A stretch of 64,000 nt of DNA from an uncultured Spartobacteria bacterium (GTDB lineage: Bacteria > Verrucomicrobiota > Verrucomicrobiia > Chthoniobacterales > Terrimicrobiaceae): the NCBI GenBank assembly GCA_937960895.1, contig CALCJD010000018.1, positions 30,956 to 94,955 on the forward strand. Reading direction: 5' to 3'. Position numbers and translations under genes: made by a program. The notes under the pieces were generated by a model. It was not told the DNA's origin and searched no databases. It saw only the letters and a list, made by a program, of their open reading frames with translations. Shown here piece after piece: positions 15,953-24,485 of this stretch. Positions within the stretch are counted from its first letter, which is position 1. Every line of letters starts with the position of its first letter.

Positions 15953-17022
15953 TTGCCGACGCCCAGGGTCTCGAGCAGCTCATCGAGCAACTGGCCCCGT
16001 TTCCGCAGATTGCCGTCGATACGGAAGCCGACAGCCTGCACAGCTACTTTGAGAAGCTGTGTCTGGTGCAGATCAGCACGCCGGAGGGGGATTATCTCGT
16101 CGATCCGCTCGCCGGATTTTCGCTGCAGCCTCTCTACGACGCGCTGGCCGGCAAGCGGCTGGTTTTTCACGGGGCCGACTACGATCTGCGGTTGTTGCAC
16201 CGGGGCGGGAATTTTGCCGCGACCGATTTGTTTGACACCATGATCGCCGCACGCCTCTGCGGCTATCAGGAGCTCGGCCTGGCCGCGCTCGTGGCGAAAC
16301 ATTTCAACGTCAAGCTCTCCAAGGCCTCCCAAAAGGCCAACTGGGGCCTGCGTCCGCTTTCGAAGCAGATGATCGACTACGCGATGAGCGACACGAAATA
16401 TCTGCTTCCGCTCGCCGCCATCATCGAAGCCGAACTGCACCGGCTGGGCCGCTGGGAATGGTTTGTCGAATCCCGCGACCGCATGCTGGCCTCGGCGCGC
16501 GAGCCGCGCGAACGCGATGAGAGCAAGGCATGGCGCATTCCCGGCAGCGCCGCCCTGAGTCCGCGCGCCCAGTCCGTGCTGCGCGTACTCTGGTATTGGC
16601 GCGACGGCGAGGCCCGCGCGTGGGACCGTCCGCCGTTCCACGTGATGAGCAACGAGGACCTCGTGCGGATCTCGGAAAAAGCCGTCCGCGGCGAGGCCTA
16701 TTCGACGCCGCGCATGAGCGGGCGCCGTCGGAAGAGTTTTGAAGTCGTCCTGGCGCTGGCCCTCCACATTCCGGAGAGCGAATGGCCGGTGCAGCCGAAG
16801 ACGCGCCGCCGCCGTCCCTCCCGCGAGGAGACCGAGCGCTTTGAGCATTTGAAGGCCGTGCGCGACAAGGTGGCGGCGGAGCTGGCCTTGGACCCCTCCA
16901 TCATTGCGCCGCGCAGCGCGCTGGAGGCCGCCTCGGTGGATCCGTCCACTTCGGCCCTGATGAACTGGCAGCGAAAACTGCTCGGACTTCCCGTCGGGGA
17001 GAAAAAAGCCCATGCCGCCTGA
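15949..17022 (+). CDS. rnd: ribonuclease D
   Basis: The best start is a TTG overlapping the nuoC stop (TTGA), which gives 357 residues beginning right at the exonuclease domain; upstream in-frame ATG codons lie deep in nuoC. The DEDDy active site is present: Asp24 and Glu26 in IAVDTEADSL, Asp77 in FHGADYDL, and Tyr144/Asp148 in YAMSDTKYLL. An HRDC domain follows (about 200-290), with a second HRDC-like C-terminal region. RNase D trims 3' ends of tRNA precursors. It overlaps nadC by 11 bp. Confidence 0.9.
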   Translation: MIADAQGLEQLIEQLAPFPQIAVDTEADSLHSYFEKLCLVQISTPEGDYLVDPLAGFSLQPLYDALAGKRLVFHGADYDLRLLHRGGNFAATDLFDTMIAARLCGYQELGLAALVAKHFNVKLSKASQKANWGLRPLSKQMIDYAMSDTKYLLPLAAIIEAELHRLGRWEWFVESRDRMLASAREPRERDESKAWRIPGSAALSPRAQSVLRVLWYWRDGEARAWDRPPFHVMSNEDLVRISEKAVRGEAYSTPRMSGRRRKSFEVVLALALHIPESEWPVQPKTRRRRPSREETERFEHLKAVRDKVAAELALDPSIIAPRSALEAASVDPSTSALMNWQRKLLGLPVGEKKAHAA

Positions 17023-17848
17023 TCTGATCGCCCTGGCCCTCGCCGAGGACATCGGCGCCGGGGATGTGACTTCGGAATATTTCACCGGTCCCGACCGTCG
17101 TGCCGTGGCCCGCATCGTGGCGCGCCAGCCCTGTGTGCTGGCCGGCGGCGGTGCCGCGGAGGAGGTGTTTCGCCGGGTGGACGGTTCCCTGGAAATCCGG
17201 CGTGACCGCCAGGATGGCGACCGCCTCGAGACGGGGGAGGTGGCCATGACCATCTCCGGCCGGGCGGCTTCTCTGCTGACCGCGGAGCGCACGGCGCTGA
17301 ATTTTTTGCAGCGGCTGTCCGGAGTGGCCACATTGACCCGGCAATACGTGGACGCGATCCGCGGCACGTCGGCCCGGATTCTGGACACCCGCAAGACCAC
17401 GCCCGGATGGCGTCTTCTGGAGAAGGCGGCCGTCGTCGCCGGGGGCGGGGAAAACCATCGCTTCGGCCTCTACGACATGGCCATGGTGAAGGACAATCAC
17501 CTGGCCGCGGGAACCCGCCTCGATGACCTGCAGGCGTCGATCCGGAAACTGCGCAAGGAGCGTCCGGAAATCCGCATCGAGCTGGAGGCCGACACCCTCG
17601 ACCAGGTGCGGGATTTTCTCACGCTCGAAGGCGTGGATGTCATCCTCCTCGACAACATGCCGCCACCCGTGCTGCGGGAGGCGGTGGCCCTGCGCAAATC
17701 CGGCGTGCTTTTCGAAGCCAGTGGTGGGGTCACCCTCGAAACCATCCGAGCCATCGCCGAAACCGGGGTGGATTTCATTTCGGTCGGGGCGCTGACTCAT
17801 TCCGCGAAGGCGGTGGACCTCTCGATGGAGCTCACCGAGGCGGTCTGA
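17012..17848 (+). CDS. nadC: nicotinate-nucleotide diphosphorylase (carboxylating)
   Basis: This 278-residue protein is quinolinate phosphoribosyltransferase, which turns quinolinate and PRPP into nicotinate mononucleotide in NAD synthesis. Typical features are AEDIGAGDVTSE at the start, ERTALNFLQRLSGVAT, DTRKTTPGWR with the substrate-binding Arg/Lys, and AMVKDNH. The C-terminal barrel contains VDVILLDNM and the phosphate-binding FEASGGVTLE. Length is standard. It starts inside the end of rnd and closes the nuoB-nuoC-rnd-nadC cluster. Confidence 0.95.
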   Translation: MPPDLIALALAEDIGAGDVTSEYFTGPDRRAVARIVARQPCVLAGGGAAEEVFRRVDGSLEIRRDRQDGDRLETGEVAMTISGRAASLLTAERTALNFLQRLSGVATLTRQYVDAIRGTSARILDTRKTTPGWRLLEKAAVVAGGGENHRFGLYDMAMVKDNHLAAGTRLDDLQASIRKLRKERPEIRIELEADTLDQVRDFLTLEGVDVILLDNMPPPVLREAVALRKSGVLFEASGGVTLETIRAIAETGVDFISVGALTHSAKAVDLSMELTEAV

Positions 17849-17944
17849 AACCGGCCGCACCCCTTCGGCGGACGGCGGCGGGATTTTTGATCCGGCGGAC
17901 GGTTCTCCCCCTTTGCAAAACATGGGTTTGTGCTAATCTGGCCC

Positions 17945-19210
17945 ATGCTCAAACCGCTCTCCGCCGCGTTGCTGATCCTGGTTGCGGGTTCCTCCGTGTG
18001 CGCCCAGGAAGATTCGGGTCGGATTGATCCGGATTCGCCGTATGACAACGCGCAGGTGCTGGCCCGCGCGATGCAGCTCATCCGGCAGGACTACGTGGAC
18101 GACAAAAAGATCACCTACCGGGATCTGACCTACAGCGCGTTGCGCGGCATGCTGTCCAGCCTGGATCCGCACAGCCTGTTCCTCGAGCCGTCGGATTTCA
18201 AGGACATGCAGGAGGACACCCGCAGTGAGTTTGGCGGACTCGGCGTGGTGGTCACCATGGAGGACGGGGTGCTCACCGTGGTGAATCCCATGGAGGACAC
18301 GCCGGGCGCGGAGGCGGGACTGAAACCCGGGGACCGCATTCTTCGGATCAACGGCCACTCCACGGAAAACCTCACCATCTCCCAGGCCATCGACAAACTG
18401 CGCGGTGAGGTGGGGGAAAAGGTGACCCTGACCATCCAGCGGCCTTCAACCAAGGAAATCAAGGACTACACCCTCACCCGTGTGACCATCAAGGTGCGCA
18501 GCGTGAAGGACGCCCAGATCCTGCCGGATGAGAGCGGACGGAAGATCGGCTACGTCCGGATCACGCAGTTCAACGAACCCACCGCCGGCGAACTGGCCAA
18601 GGAGCTCGACAAGCTGGAAAAGGAGGGCATGGAGGCGCTCATTTTGGATCTGCGCTACAATCCGGGCGGACTTCTGAGCAGCGCGGTGGATGTGTGCGGG
18701 CTTTTTGTTCCGCACGGCACCAAGGTGGTTTCCACGGAGGGACGCACGCCCGGCCGCGAATACCGCACCACGGCGCGTTTCAAAACACGCACCTATCCGC
18801 TGGTGATCCTCACCAACTTCGCCAGCGCCAGCGGCTCCGAGGTCGTGGCCGGCGCCCTCAAGGATCTTCACCGCGCGGTCATTGTCGGGGAAACCACCTT
18901 CGGCAAGGGATCGGTGCAAAGCGTCATCTCGCTGCCCGACGGCTCGGCCCTGCGCCTGACCACCCAGAAATACTACACGCCGAGCAAGCAGGTCATTCAC
19001 GAGGTCGGCGTGACGCCGAACGTGCGCGCCACGCTTTCGCAGCAGCAGGAATACGCCCTACTGGAATCGAGGCGCAGCCACCAGGCCCGGAAACTTTCCG
19101 TCGAAAACGATCCCCAGCTCGGCCGGGCCATTGACATCCTGCGGGGCACGTTGATCTACACGGAGCGGCGGCAGCCTCCCAAGGCCAAGCCTGCCGGCCG
19201 GAGGTCTTGA
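17945..19210 (+). CDS. C-terminal processing peptidase, S41 family
   Basis: The ATG at 17945 gives 421 residues. It begins with a signal peptide (LKPLSAALLILVAG, cleavage near SSVCAQ), so it acts outside the cytoplasmic membrane. A PDZ domain (about 95-170) contains FGGLGVVV and GAEAGLKPGDRILRING. The S41 protease core follows, with YNPGGLL, the nucleophile Ser296 in SASGSEV and the general base Lys321 in TTFGKGSVQ, 25 residues apart as in CtpA/CtpB. Such proteases trim or degrade periplasmic proteins. The stop overlaps the tsaD start (TTGA). Confidence 0.92.
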   Translation: MLKPLSAALLILVAGSSVCAQEDSGRIDPDSPYDNAQVLARAMQLIRQDYVDDKKITYRDLTYSALRGMLSSLDPHSLFLEPSDFKDMQEDTRSEFGGLGVVVTMEDGVLTVVNPMEDTPGAEAGLKPGDRILRINGHSTENLTISQAIDKLRGEVGEKVTLTIQRPSTKEIKDYTLTRVTIKVRSVKDAQILPDESGRKIGYVRITQFNEPTAGELAKELDKLEKEGMEALILDLRYNPGGLLSSAVDVCGLFVPHGTKVVSTEGRTPGREYRTTARFKTRTYPLVILTNFASASGSEVVAGALKDLHRAVIVGETTFGKGSVQSVISLPDGSALRLTTQKYYTPSKQVIHEVGVTPNVRATLSQQQEYALLESRRSHQARKLSVENDPQLGRAIDILRGTLIYTERRQPPKAKPAGRRS

Positions 19211-20217
19211 CCACCGTTCTCGCCGTCGAGACGTCCTGTGACGAAACGGCGGTGGCCATTTTGAGAGGCTTTGGGGACGTGCGGGCCCACCGGGTGGCTT
19301 CGCAGGCGGATCTTCATGCGCAATACGGGGGGGTCGTTCCCGAGGTGGCCTCGCGGAATCATCTCGTGCTGCTGCCCGGACTGGTGCAGGGATGCCTGGA
19401 GGACGCGGGGATTTCCCTCGACCGGATCGACGCCTTTGCCGCGACCACCGGTCCGGGGCTGGCGGCCGCGCTGCTCGTCGGAGCGGCCGCCGCCAAGGGG
19501 CTGGCCTTGGGAACGGGAAAAAAGTTTCTCGCGGTCAATCACCTCGAAGGGCACCTGCTTTCCCCGTTTTTTGGGGAACCGGAGATTCCTCCGCACGTGG
19601 CGCTCATCGTCAGCGGCGGCCACACCCTGCTTTTTGACGTGCAGGGCCACCGCCGCTACCGGCTGCTCGGACGCACCCGGGACGACGCCGCGGGCGAGGC
19701 GTTCGACAAGGTCGCCAAGCTGCTGGGGCTTCCGTATCCGGGCGGCGTGGAAATCGACCGCCTGGCCCGGCAGGGAAATCCGAAACGCTATGACTTTCCC
19801 CGCAGCATGCGGGATTCCGGGGATCTGAATTTCAGTTTCAGCGGACTCAAAACCTCGGTGCGTTATTTCCTCGAGCGGGGCTTCGATCCGGCGGACCTTC
19901 CGGACATCTGTGCCAGTTTCCAGGAGGCGGTTGTGGATGTTCTGGTGGAAAAGCTGGTTGCCGCCGCCTCCCTCTGCGGACGCCGCCTCGTTTCGGTGAG
20001 CGGGGGGGTGAGTGCCAATGCCCGCCTGGTGGAGCGCCTCGAGGCGCGCTGTCGGAAGGAAGGTCTCACGCTGCGCCTGGCCTCCCGGGCCCTGCGCACC
20101 GACAATGCCCTCATGATTGCCTACGCCGCGGCCCATCGGGCCGGAACGCCCTCGCCGATGGACACCGACATCCATCCGAATTTCGATGCCGAAGCCCTCG
20201 TGGCGGGGAAAGATTGA
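19207..20217 (+). CDS. tsaD: tRNA N6-adenosine threonylcarbamoyltransferase
   Basis: This 336-residue ASKHA-fold protein transfers the threonylcarbamoyl group to A37 of ANN-decoding tRNAs. The N-terminal VLAVETSCDETAVAI and the metal-binding His112 and His116 in NHLEGHL are diagnostic, as are VSGGHT, FSFSGLKT and SVSGGVSAN. The TTG start overlaps the stop of the peptidase gene; no ATG gives a better fit to the family start. tsaC, for the preceding step, is present at 38.7 kb; tsaB and tsaE are not in the window. Confidence 0.95.
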   Translation: MTTVLAVETSCDETAVAILRGFGDVRAHRVASQADLHAQYGGVVPEVASRNHLVLLPGLVQGCLEDAGISLDRIDAFAATTGPGLAAALLVGAAAAKGLALGTGKKFLAVNHLEGHLLSPFFGEPEIPPHVALIVSGGHTLLFDVQGHRRYRLLGRTRDDAAGEAFDKVAKLLGLPYPGGVEIDRLARQGNPKRYDFPRSMRDSGDLNFSFSGLKTSVRYFLERGFDPADLPDICASFQEAVVDVLVEKLVAAASLCGRRLVSVSGGVSANARLVERLEARCRKEGLTLRLASRALRTDNALMIAYAAAHRAGTPSPMDTDIHPNFDAEALVAGKD

Positions 20218-20296
20218 TCTGCGCGGGGCGGTTTGCGATACTGGCGGGACATGGAAGCCTTCGTCCTGCTCAGCCATTTCCAACTTCCGGAGCATC

Positions 20297-22024
20297 GTGG
20301 AGGATAACCTCCCGCAACAAACTCCGTGCAAGGTGCTGATCGTGGAGGACGACCGTCCGACACGCAAGCTGTTGGAACGGATCATTGCGGCGCGCGGTCA
20401 TGCCGTGGTCGGCTGTGAATCGGCCGAGGCCGCCATGGAGAAGCTGCAGACGGAGTTTTTCCCCCTGATCACCCTCGACATCCAGCTGCCGGGCATGAGC
20501 GGACTGGAGCTGGCGCGCCAGCTGCGGTCACACGGAAACGGCAGCCACTATTACATTCTCGTCGGCACGGGCAACAACCGTCCGGAGGACCTGCGCGAGA
20601 TCCTGGAGGCGGGCGCCGACGACTACATCGCCAAACCCTACAATCCCGGCCTGCTCGACGTCCGGCTCACCGTCGCCGAGGCGGCCGTCAAGGAAATCGC
20701 CCGCCGCAAACAACTCGAGGAGGAGCTCCTTTTTCTGGCGCGGCATGACCCGCTGACCCGCCTCTTCAACCGCAGCCAGCTCGACTCCGCGCTTGCCACG
20801 GCGATTGAGCAGTCGGCGTCCGGCGCCCCGGGGACGGTGCTTTATCTCGATCTCGACAACTTCAAGATCATCAACGACACGCTGGGGCACGACACCGGGG
20901 ACAAACTTCTCCAGCAGGTGGCGACCACGCTGAAGAAGCTGGCCGGGGAGGACAACGTGCTGGTGCGCTTCGGCGGGGATGAATTTGTCCTGATCCTGCC
21001 GGGTTGCGAACTCTCCCAAGGCGTCAAACTTGCGGAAACGCTCATCGAGCGCATCGACGAAATCGTTTTTGTCTCCGGCAACCGCACCTTCCGCGTCGGA
21101 GCCTCCATCGGCGCCGCCCGGGTCGAACCCGGAATGAGCCCCGCCGATGTGATGAGCGCAGCCGATTCCGCGTGCTACGCCGCCAAGGCGCGCGGCCGCA
21201 ATCGCGTGGAAATTTATCGTCCGGAAAAGAGCGAGATGACCCAGCTCATTGCGGACACCGACTGGTCGACCCGCATCCGGGATGCCATGCGGGACGGCTC
21301 CCTCCAGCTCTGGTTTCAACCCATCGTTTCCCTCACGGAAAAAAAGATCGTCTATCAGGAGATCCTCCTGCGCTACGTGGATCCCCAGCACGGCGAACCG
21401 GTGCATCCCGCGGTGTTTCTTTCCGCCCTGCGACGGTTCGGGCAATCCATCCGGCTCGACCGCTTTGTCATTGCCCGCTCCTTCGAGGCGCTGGCCGCCA
21501 ATCCGGACCTGTCCCTGTCCATCAACATCTCGGGCGCGCTGTTTGGTGACGATGCCTACTGCGAATTCGTCGAAAGCATGCTCGAAAATTCCGGAATCAA
21601 TCCGCAGAGGGTGTTGTTCGAAATAACCGAAAACGACCTCATTCCGAACCTTCAGGCGGCTTCGGGCGCCATGAAGCGCCTGCAGGCGGCGGGGTGCAAA
21701 TTCGGTCTCGATGACTTCGGCTCCGGATTTTCGTCCCTGTCCTATCTCAAGTCGCTACCCATCAATTTTCTCAAAATCGAGGGCGCCTTCACCCGGGACC
21801 TGCCCAACCAGGCCTTCAATCAGGCCGTGCTGCGTGCCATCCGCATCATGGCCGACGTGTTGAACATTCACACCGTGGCGGAATTTGTCGAAACCTCGTC
21901 CGAGTACGATCTGCTGCGGGAAATCGGCATTTCCTGCGCCCAGGGCCATTACGTGGCCGTGCCGCGTTCGACCCCCTACAAGGTCTCCGAGATCGGAATC
22001 TTCGGCGGGGAACCGCAGGCGTAA
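20297..22024 (+). CDS. response regulator with GGDEF and EAL domains
   Basis: The reading frame is open from within tsaD, but the GTG at 20297 starts just before the receiver domain and gives 575 residues. The receiver (about 11-125) has Asp61 in ITLDIQLPG. The GGDEF domain carries an intact GGDEF (226-230), so cyclase activity is possible; no RxxD inhibitory site precedes it. The EAL domain has EILLR (355-359, fitting ExLxR), EITEN, DDFGSGFSS, KIEGAF and AEFVET, so phosphodiesterase activity is plausible too. It is therefore a candidate bifunctional cyclic-di-GMP enzyme controlled by phosphorylation. No cognate kinase is adjacent. Confidence 0.88.
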   Translation: MEDNLPQQTPCKVLIVEDDRPTRKLLERIIAARGHAVVGCESAEAAMEKLQTEFFPLITLDIQLPGMSGLELARQLRSHGNGSHYYILVGTGNNRPEDLREILEAGADDYIAKPYNPGLLDVRLTVAEAAVKEIARRKQLEEELLFLARHDPLTRLFNRSQLDSALATAIEQSASGAPGTVLYLDLDNFKIINDTLGHDTGDKLLQQVATTLKKLAGEDNVLVRFGGDEFVLILPGCELSQGVKLAETLIERIDEIVFVSGNRTFRVGASIGAARVEPGMSPADVMSAADSACYAAKARGRNRVEIYRPEKSEMTQLIADTDWSTRIRDAMRDGSLQLWFQPIVSLTEKKIVYQEILLRYVDPQHGEPVHPAVFLSALRRFGQSIRLDRFVIARSFEALAANPDLSLSINISGALFGDDAYCEFVESMLENSGINPQRVLFEITENDLIPNLQAASGAMKRLQAAGCKFGLDDFGSGFSSLSYLKSLPINFLKIEGAFTRDLPNQAFNQAVLRAIRIMADVLNIHTVAEFVETSSEYDLLREIGISCAQGHYVAVPRSTPYKVSEIGIFGGEPQA

Positions 22025-22174
22025 TCCCCCGACTGGAACACGGCGGAGGAAGCCTTTGTGGCGGATGACGTGGGGAGTCCCCGCCTCCGACCAACCCCCT
22101 GCGCATTCCCCGGACAAAGCGCCCCCTCCCCGGTGCATACGCCGGGGAAGGCGGCGAGGTGCGATACTCTTTCC

Positions 22175-22390
22175 ATGGAAACGACGTCAGACGGGAGCCC
22201 CGCCACCCGGGCTTCCGTCGAATACCAAGGGTGGAAAATCATCCTGTCCCCGGATCCCGGCGGACCGTTTGGGAGGAGGAGCGTCCTGGCCACCGCGGCC
22301 AAGGGGGAAACCCGGATTGCCGCGCAGGCCTGGAATCCGGACATGGCCCGGGAGATGATTCAGGACATGATCCGGCGCCGCGAGAAATAG
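22175..22390 (+). CDS. hypothetical small protein
   Basis: A 71-residue protein is predicted from the ATG at 22175. It is not recognised. It has a YQGWKIILSPDPGGPFGRRSV stretch, an alanine-rich middle and a C-terminal amphipathic helix, DMAREMIQDMIRRREK. There is no signal peptide or membrane segment. A CCCCGG/CCGGGG hairpin lies about 25 bases upstream. It sits between the GGDEF-EAL gene and a convergent VWA gene. The reading is credible from composition but unsupported by a ribosome binding site. Confidence 0.5.
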   Translation: METTSDGSPATRASVEYQGWKIILSPDPGGPFGRRSVLATAAKGETRIAAQAWNPDMAREMIQDMIRRREK

Positions 22391-22406
22391 CCCCCAAAAG
22401 GCGGCC

Positions 22407-23090
22407 TCAGCTTCCGCGTTCCTTGCGATCCTCCTCGGCGACCAGATCGTTCAGCGGGGTGGACGCAATGTGAATGCATGCCGAGGTCAGCGGGGCGTTG
22501 CGCGGACGGGCCCGCAGGACGGCGGCTTTTTTCGACAGGGCCCGTTGCGAGGCGGAGGCCCCCACGGAGTCGGCCGCGAAGGTGGCGGCGTTGAGCGAGG
22601 AGATGTTCAGGTTGGCCGCGGTGGCGATGGCGTCCTGGTTGGCGCCGAGGAACAGAAACTCCCATTTGTAAACCTCGGTCTGGTGTTTGATTCGCGAGGA
22701 AACATCGTGCCAGGTAAACCGGGTGGAGGCGTTTTCCAGTCCGTCGGTGAGGATGGCGACAATGACCTTGGCGGGCCGCTCGGGTTCGGCGGTGGCGGCC
22801 AGGCGACGGCCGAGCCGGTCGATGGTTTCCCCGACGGCATCGAGCAGGGCCGTGGTGTTGCGCGGCACGTAGGTGTCGGAGTTGAGCGGAGCCACGTTCC
22901 TTACCGGCACATTGTCGACGGGAACAAGGTACTCATCGTCGAACAAGACAAGGGTCAGCCGGGCCTCGCCGGGGGCCTCCTGCTGCTCGCGCAGGAAGTG
23001 GTTGAATCCGGAGATGGCCGCATGGGCGATGTTTTCCATGGAACCGGAGCGGTCGAGGACGAAGGCGATTTCGGTGAGGGTGGGATTCAT
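22407..23090 (-). CDS. VWA domain protein, cytoplasmic
   Basis: This 227-residue protein is almost entirely one von Willebrand factor A domain. The MIDAS metal site DxSxS is at 13-17 (DRSGSM), the conserved Thr lies in NTTALLDA, and the third ligand Asp in AILTDGLEN. WEFLFLGANQDA closes the domain. No signal peptide is visible. Its closest style is the TerY/phage-associated VWA proteins that bind partners through a divalent metal. No tellurite or ATPase partner is adjacent, so the role is unknown. Confidence 0.8.
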   Translation of the reverse strand: MNPTLTEIAFVLDRSGSMENIAHAAISGFNHFLREQQEAPGEARLTLVLFDDEYLVPVDNVPVRNVAPLNSDTYVPRNTTALLDAVGETIDRLGRRLAATAEPERPAKVIVAILTDGLENASTRFTWHDVSSRIKHQTEVYKWEFLFLGANQDAIATAANLNISSLNAATFAADSVGASASQRALSKKAAVLRARPRNAPLTSACIHIASTPLNDLVAEEDRKERGS

Positions 23091-23144
23091 GTTTTCAGAA
23101 TATCGGGTGGGAGGGACATCCGTGGTCCCTGCGGGAATTGTTTT

Positions 23145-24350
23145 CTATCGCGCCGCCTGCAGCAGACCGGCCGCCTTGTCGAGGGTTTCCTGCCACTCGC
23201 GCTCCGGGATGGAGTCCGCGACGATGCCCGCGCCCACATGAAAACTCGCCCGGCCGTTTTCAAAAACCGCCGTGCGGATGGCGATGTTGAAGCGGCTTTC
23301 GCCGTTGTATCCGAAGAATCCGATGGCCCCGGTGTAGAGGCCGCGGGGAAAGGGCTCCAGTTCGGCAATGATTTCCAGGGCGCGCTTTTTGGGCGCGCCG
23401 GAGATCGATCCTCCGGGAAAGCATGCCATCAGCGCCGCCGCATGACCGACCTCGGGACGGAGGGTGCCGGTGACGGTGGAAACCAGGTGATGGACATGTT
23501 CGAAACTCTCGATTTTCAGGAGCTCCGGCACGGTCACGCTGCCGTATTCGCAAATCCGGCCAAGGTCGTTCCGCTCGAGGTCGGTGATCATCACCAGTTC
23601 GGCGATTTCTTTCGATGACGTGATGAGATCGTAGGCCTGGCGCTGGTCGAGCTGGGGATCGGCCCGTCGCGGCCGCGTGCCCTTGATGGGGCGCGTGGTG
23701 ATGCTGCGGCCGCTTATGCTCAGGAAACATTCCGGGGAGCCGGAGACCACCTGGGTGCCTCCGAGATCGAGGAACGCCGCATGCGGCGCGGGGGAGTGAT
23801 GAAGCAGGGCCTCGTAATAGGGCCAGGCGTCGCCCGCGAAGGAGGCGGTGAAGGGATGGGAAAGACAGACCTGATAGATGTCCCCGGCCGCAATGTATTC
23901 CTGGGCCCTCCGAACCATGGCGACGAACCGGGCCTCGTCGATGTGGGGGGAAAACGACAGGGACGGAAACGCCGGCGGAGGGGCGGGGTGATCCACCCGG
24001 GGCGGGTTCACCCATGCCGAGGGACCGTGCAAGAAAATGTGGAGCGTGTCGTAAAAGCCGAAACGAAACCGTCCGTCAAAACCCATCCAGCCGATCGCCG
24101 CGCCGTCCGGCAGTCCCAGGTCGGCGCCCGGACGTTTCCGGGCGGCCAGTTCCTCCTCGAGACGTCCCCAGTCGGACGGCCCGCCTTCGAGCACGAGGTC
24201 CGGTTCCCAGGCGAGGAGGGTGAAGGGTTCGGCTCCCACCGCCTGGCATTCCAGACAGACCAGGCCGGGTCGTGCGCGCAACGACCGTCCCGCCTCCTCC
24301 GGCGTGAGGGAGGGGGTGGGGGACAGACGGCTCACCGACGGACGATTCAT
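23145..24350 (-). CDS. pabB: aminodeoxychorismate synthase component I
   Basis: This 401-residue chorismate-binding enzyme makes 4-amino-4-deoxychorismate for folate synthesis. The motif PIKGTRPRR with Lys223 separates PabB from anthranilate synthase, which lacks that lysine. Other family stretches are IAAGDIYQVCLSH, SPECFLS, LVMITDLERNDLGR, FPGGSISGAPKKRA and GAGIVADS. The first 120 residues are a shortened N-terminal domain. No pabA or pabC is adjacent. It is divergent from the Pro-rich secreted protein gene across a 135-bp spacer with two direct repeats. Confidence 0.92.
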   Translation of the reverse strand: MNRPSVSRLSPTPSLTPEEAGRSLRARPGLVCLECQAVGAEPFTLLAWEPDLVLEGGPSDWGRLEEELAARKRPGADLGLPDGAAIGWMGFDGRFRFGFYDTLHIFLHGPSAWVNPPRVDHPAPPPAFPSLSFSPHIDEARFVAMVRRAQEYIAAGDIYQVCLSHPFTASFAGDAWPYYEALLHHSPAPHAAFLDLGGTQVVSGSPECFLSISGRSITTRPIKGTRPRRADPQLDQRQAYDLITSSKEIAELVMITDLERNDLGRICEYGSVTVPELLKIESFEHVHHLVSTVTGTLRPEVGHAAALMACFPGGSISGAPKKRALEIIAELEPFPRGLYTGAIGFFGYNGESRFNIAIRTAVFENGRASFHVGAGIVADSIPEREWQETLDKAAGLLQAAR

Positions 24351-24385
24351 GCGCAGGAAAATGTCCCCAAATCCCCGCCGGCGTC

Positions 24386-24446
24386 CATGTTCTTCTGCGT
24401 CATATGGAAAAGTCTCCCGGTTGGCCGGAATGTCATGTTCTTCTGC
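24386..24446. repeat. pair of 13-base direct repeats in a divergent spacer
   Basis: CATGTTCTTCTGC occurs at 24386-24398 and again at 24434-24446, 48 bases apart, between pabB and the Pro-rich protein gene. A second short repeat, AGCTATCG, flanks the end of the spacer. Spacing and position suit a regulator binding region, but this is only a pattern. Confidence 0.45.
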
Positions 24447-24485
24447 TTGAGCTATCGGCCGGCGGCTGATTAGCTATCGCGTCCG

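Noticed and set aside
22058..22174. N-terminal extension of the small protein ending at 22390
   Set aside because: The extra 39 residues are Pro-rich and overlap a GC hairpin; the ATG at 22175 fits better.
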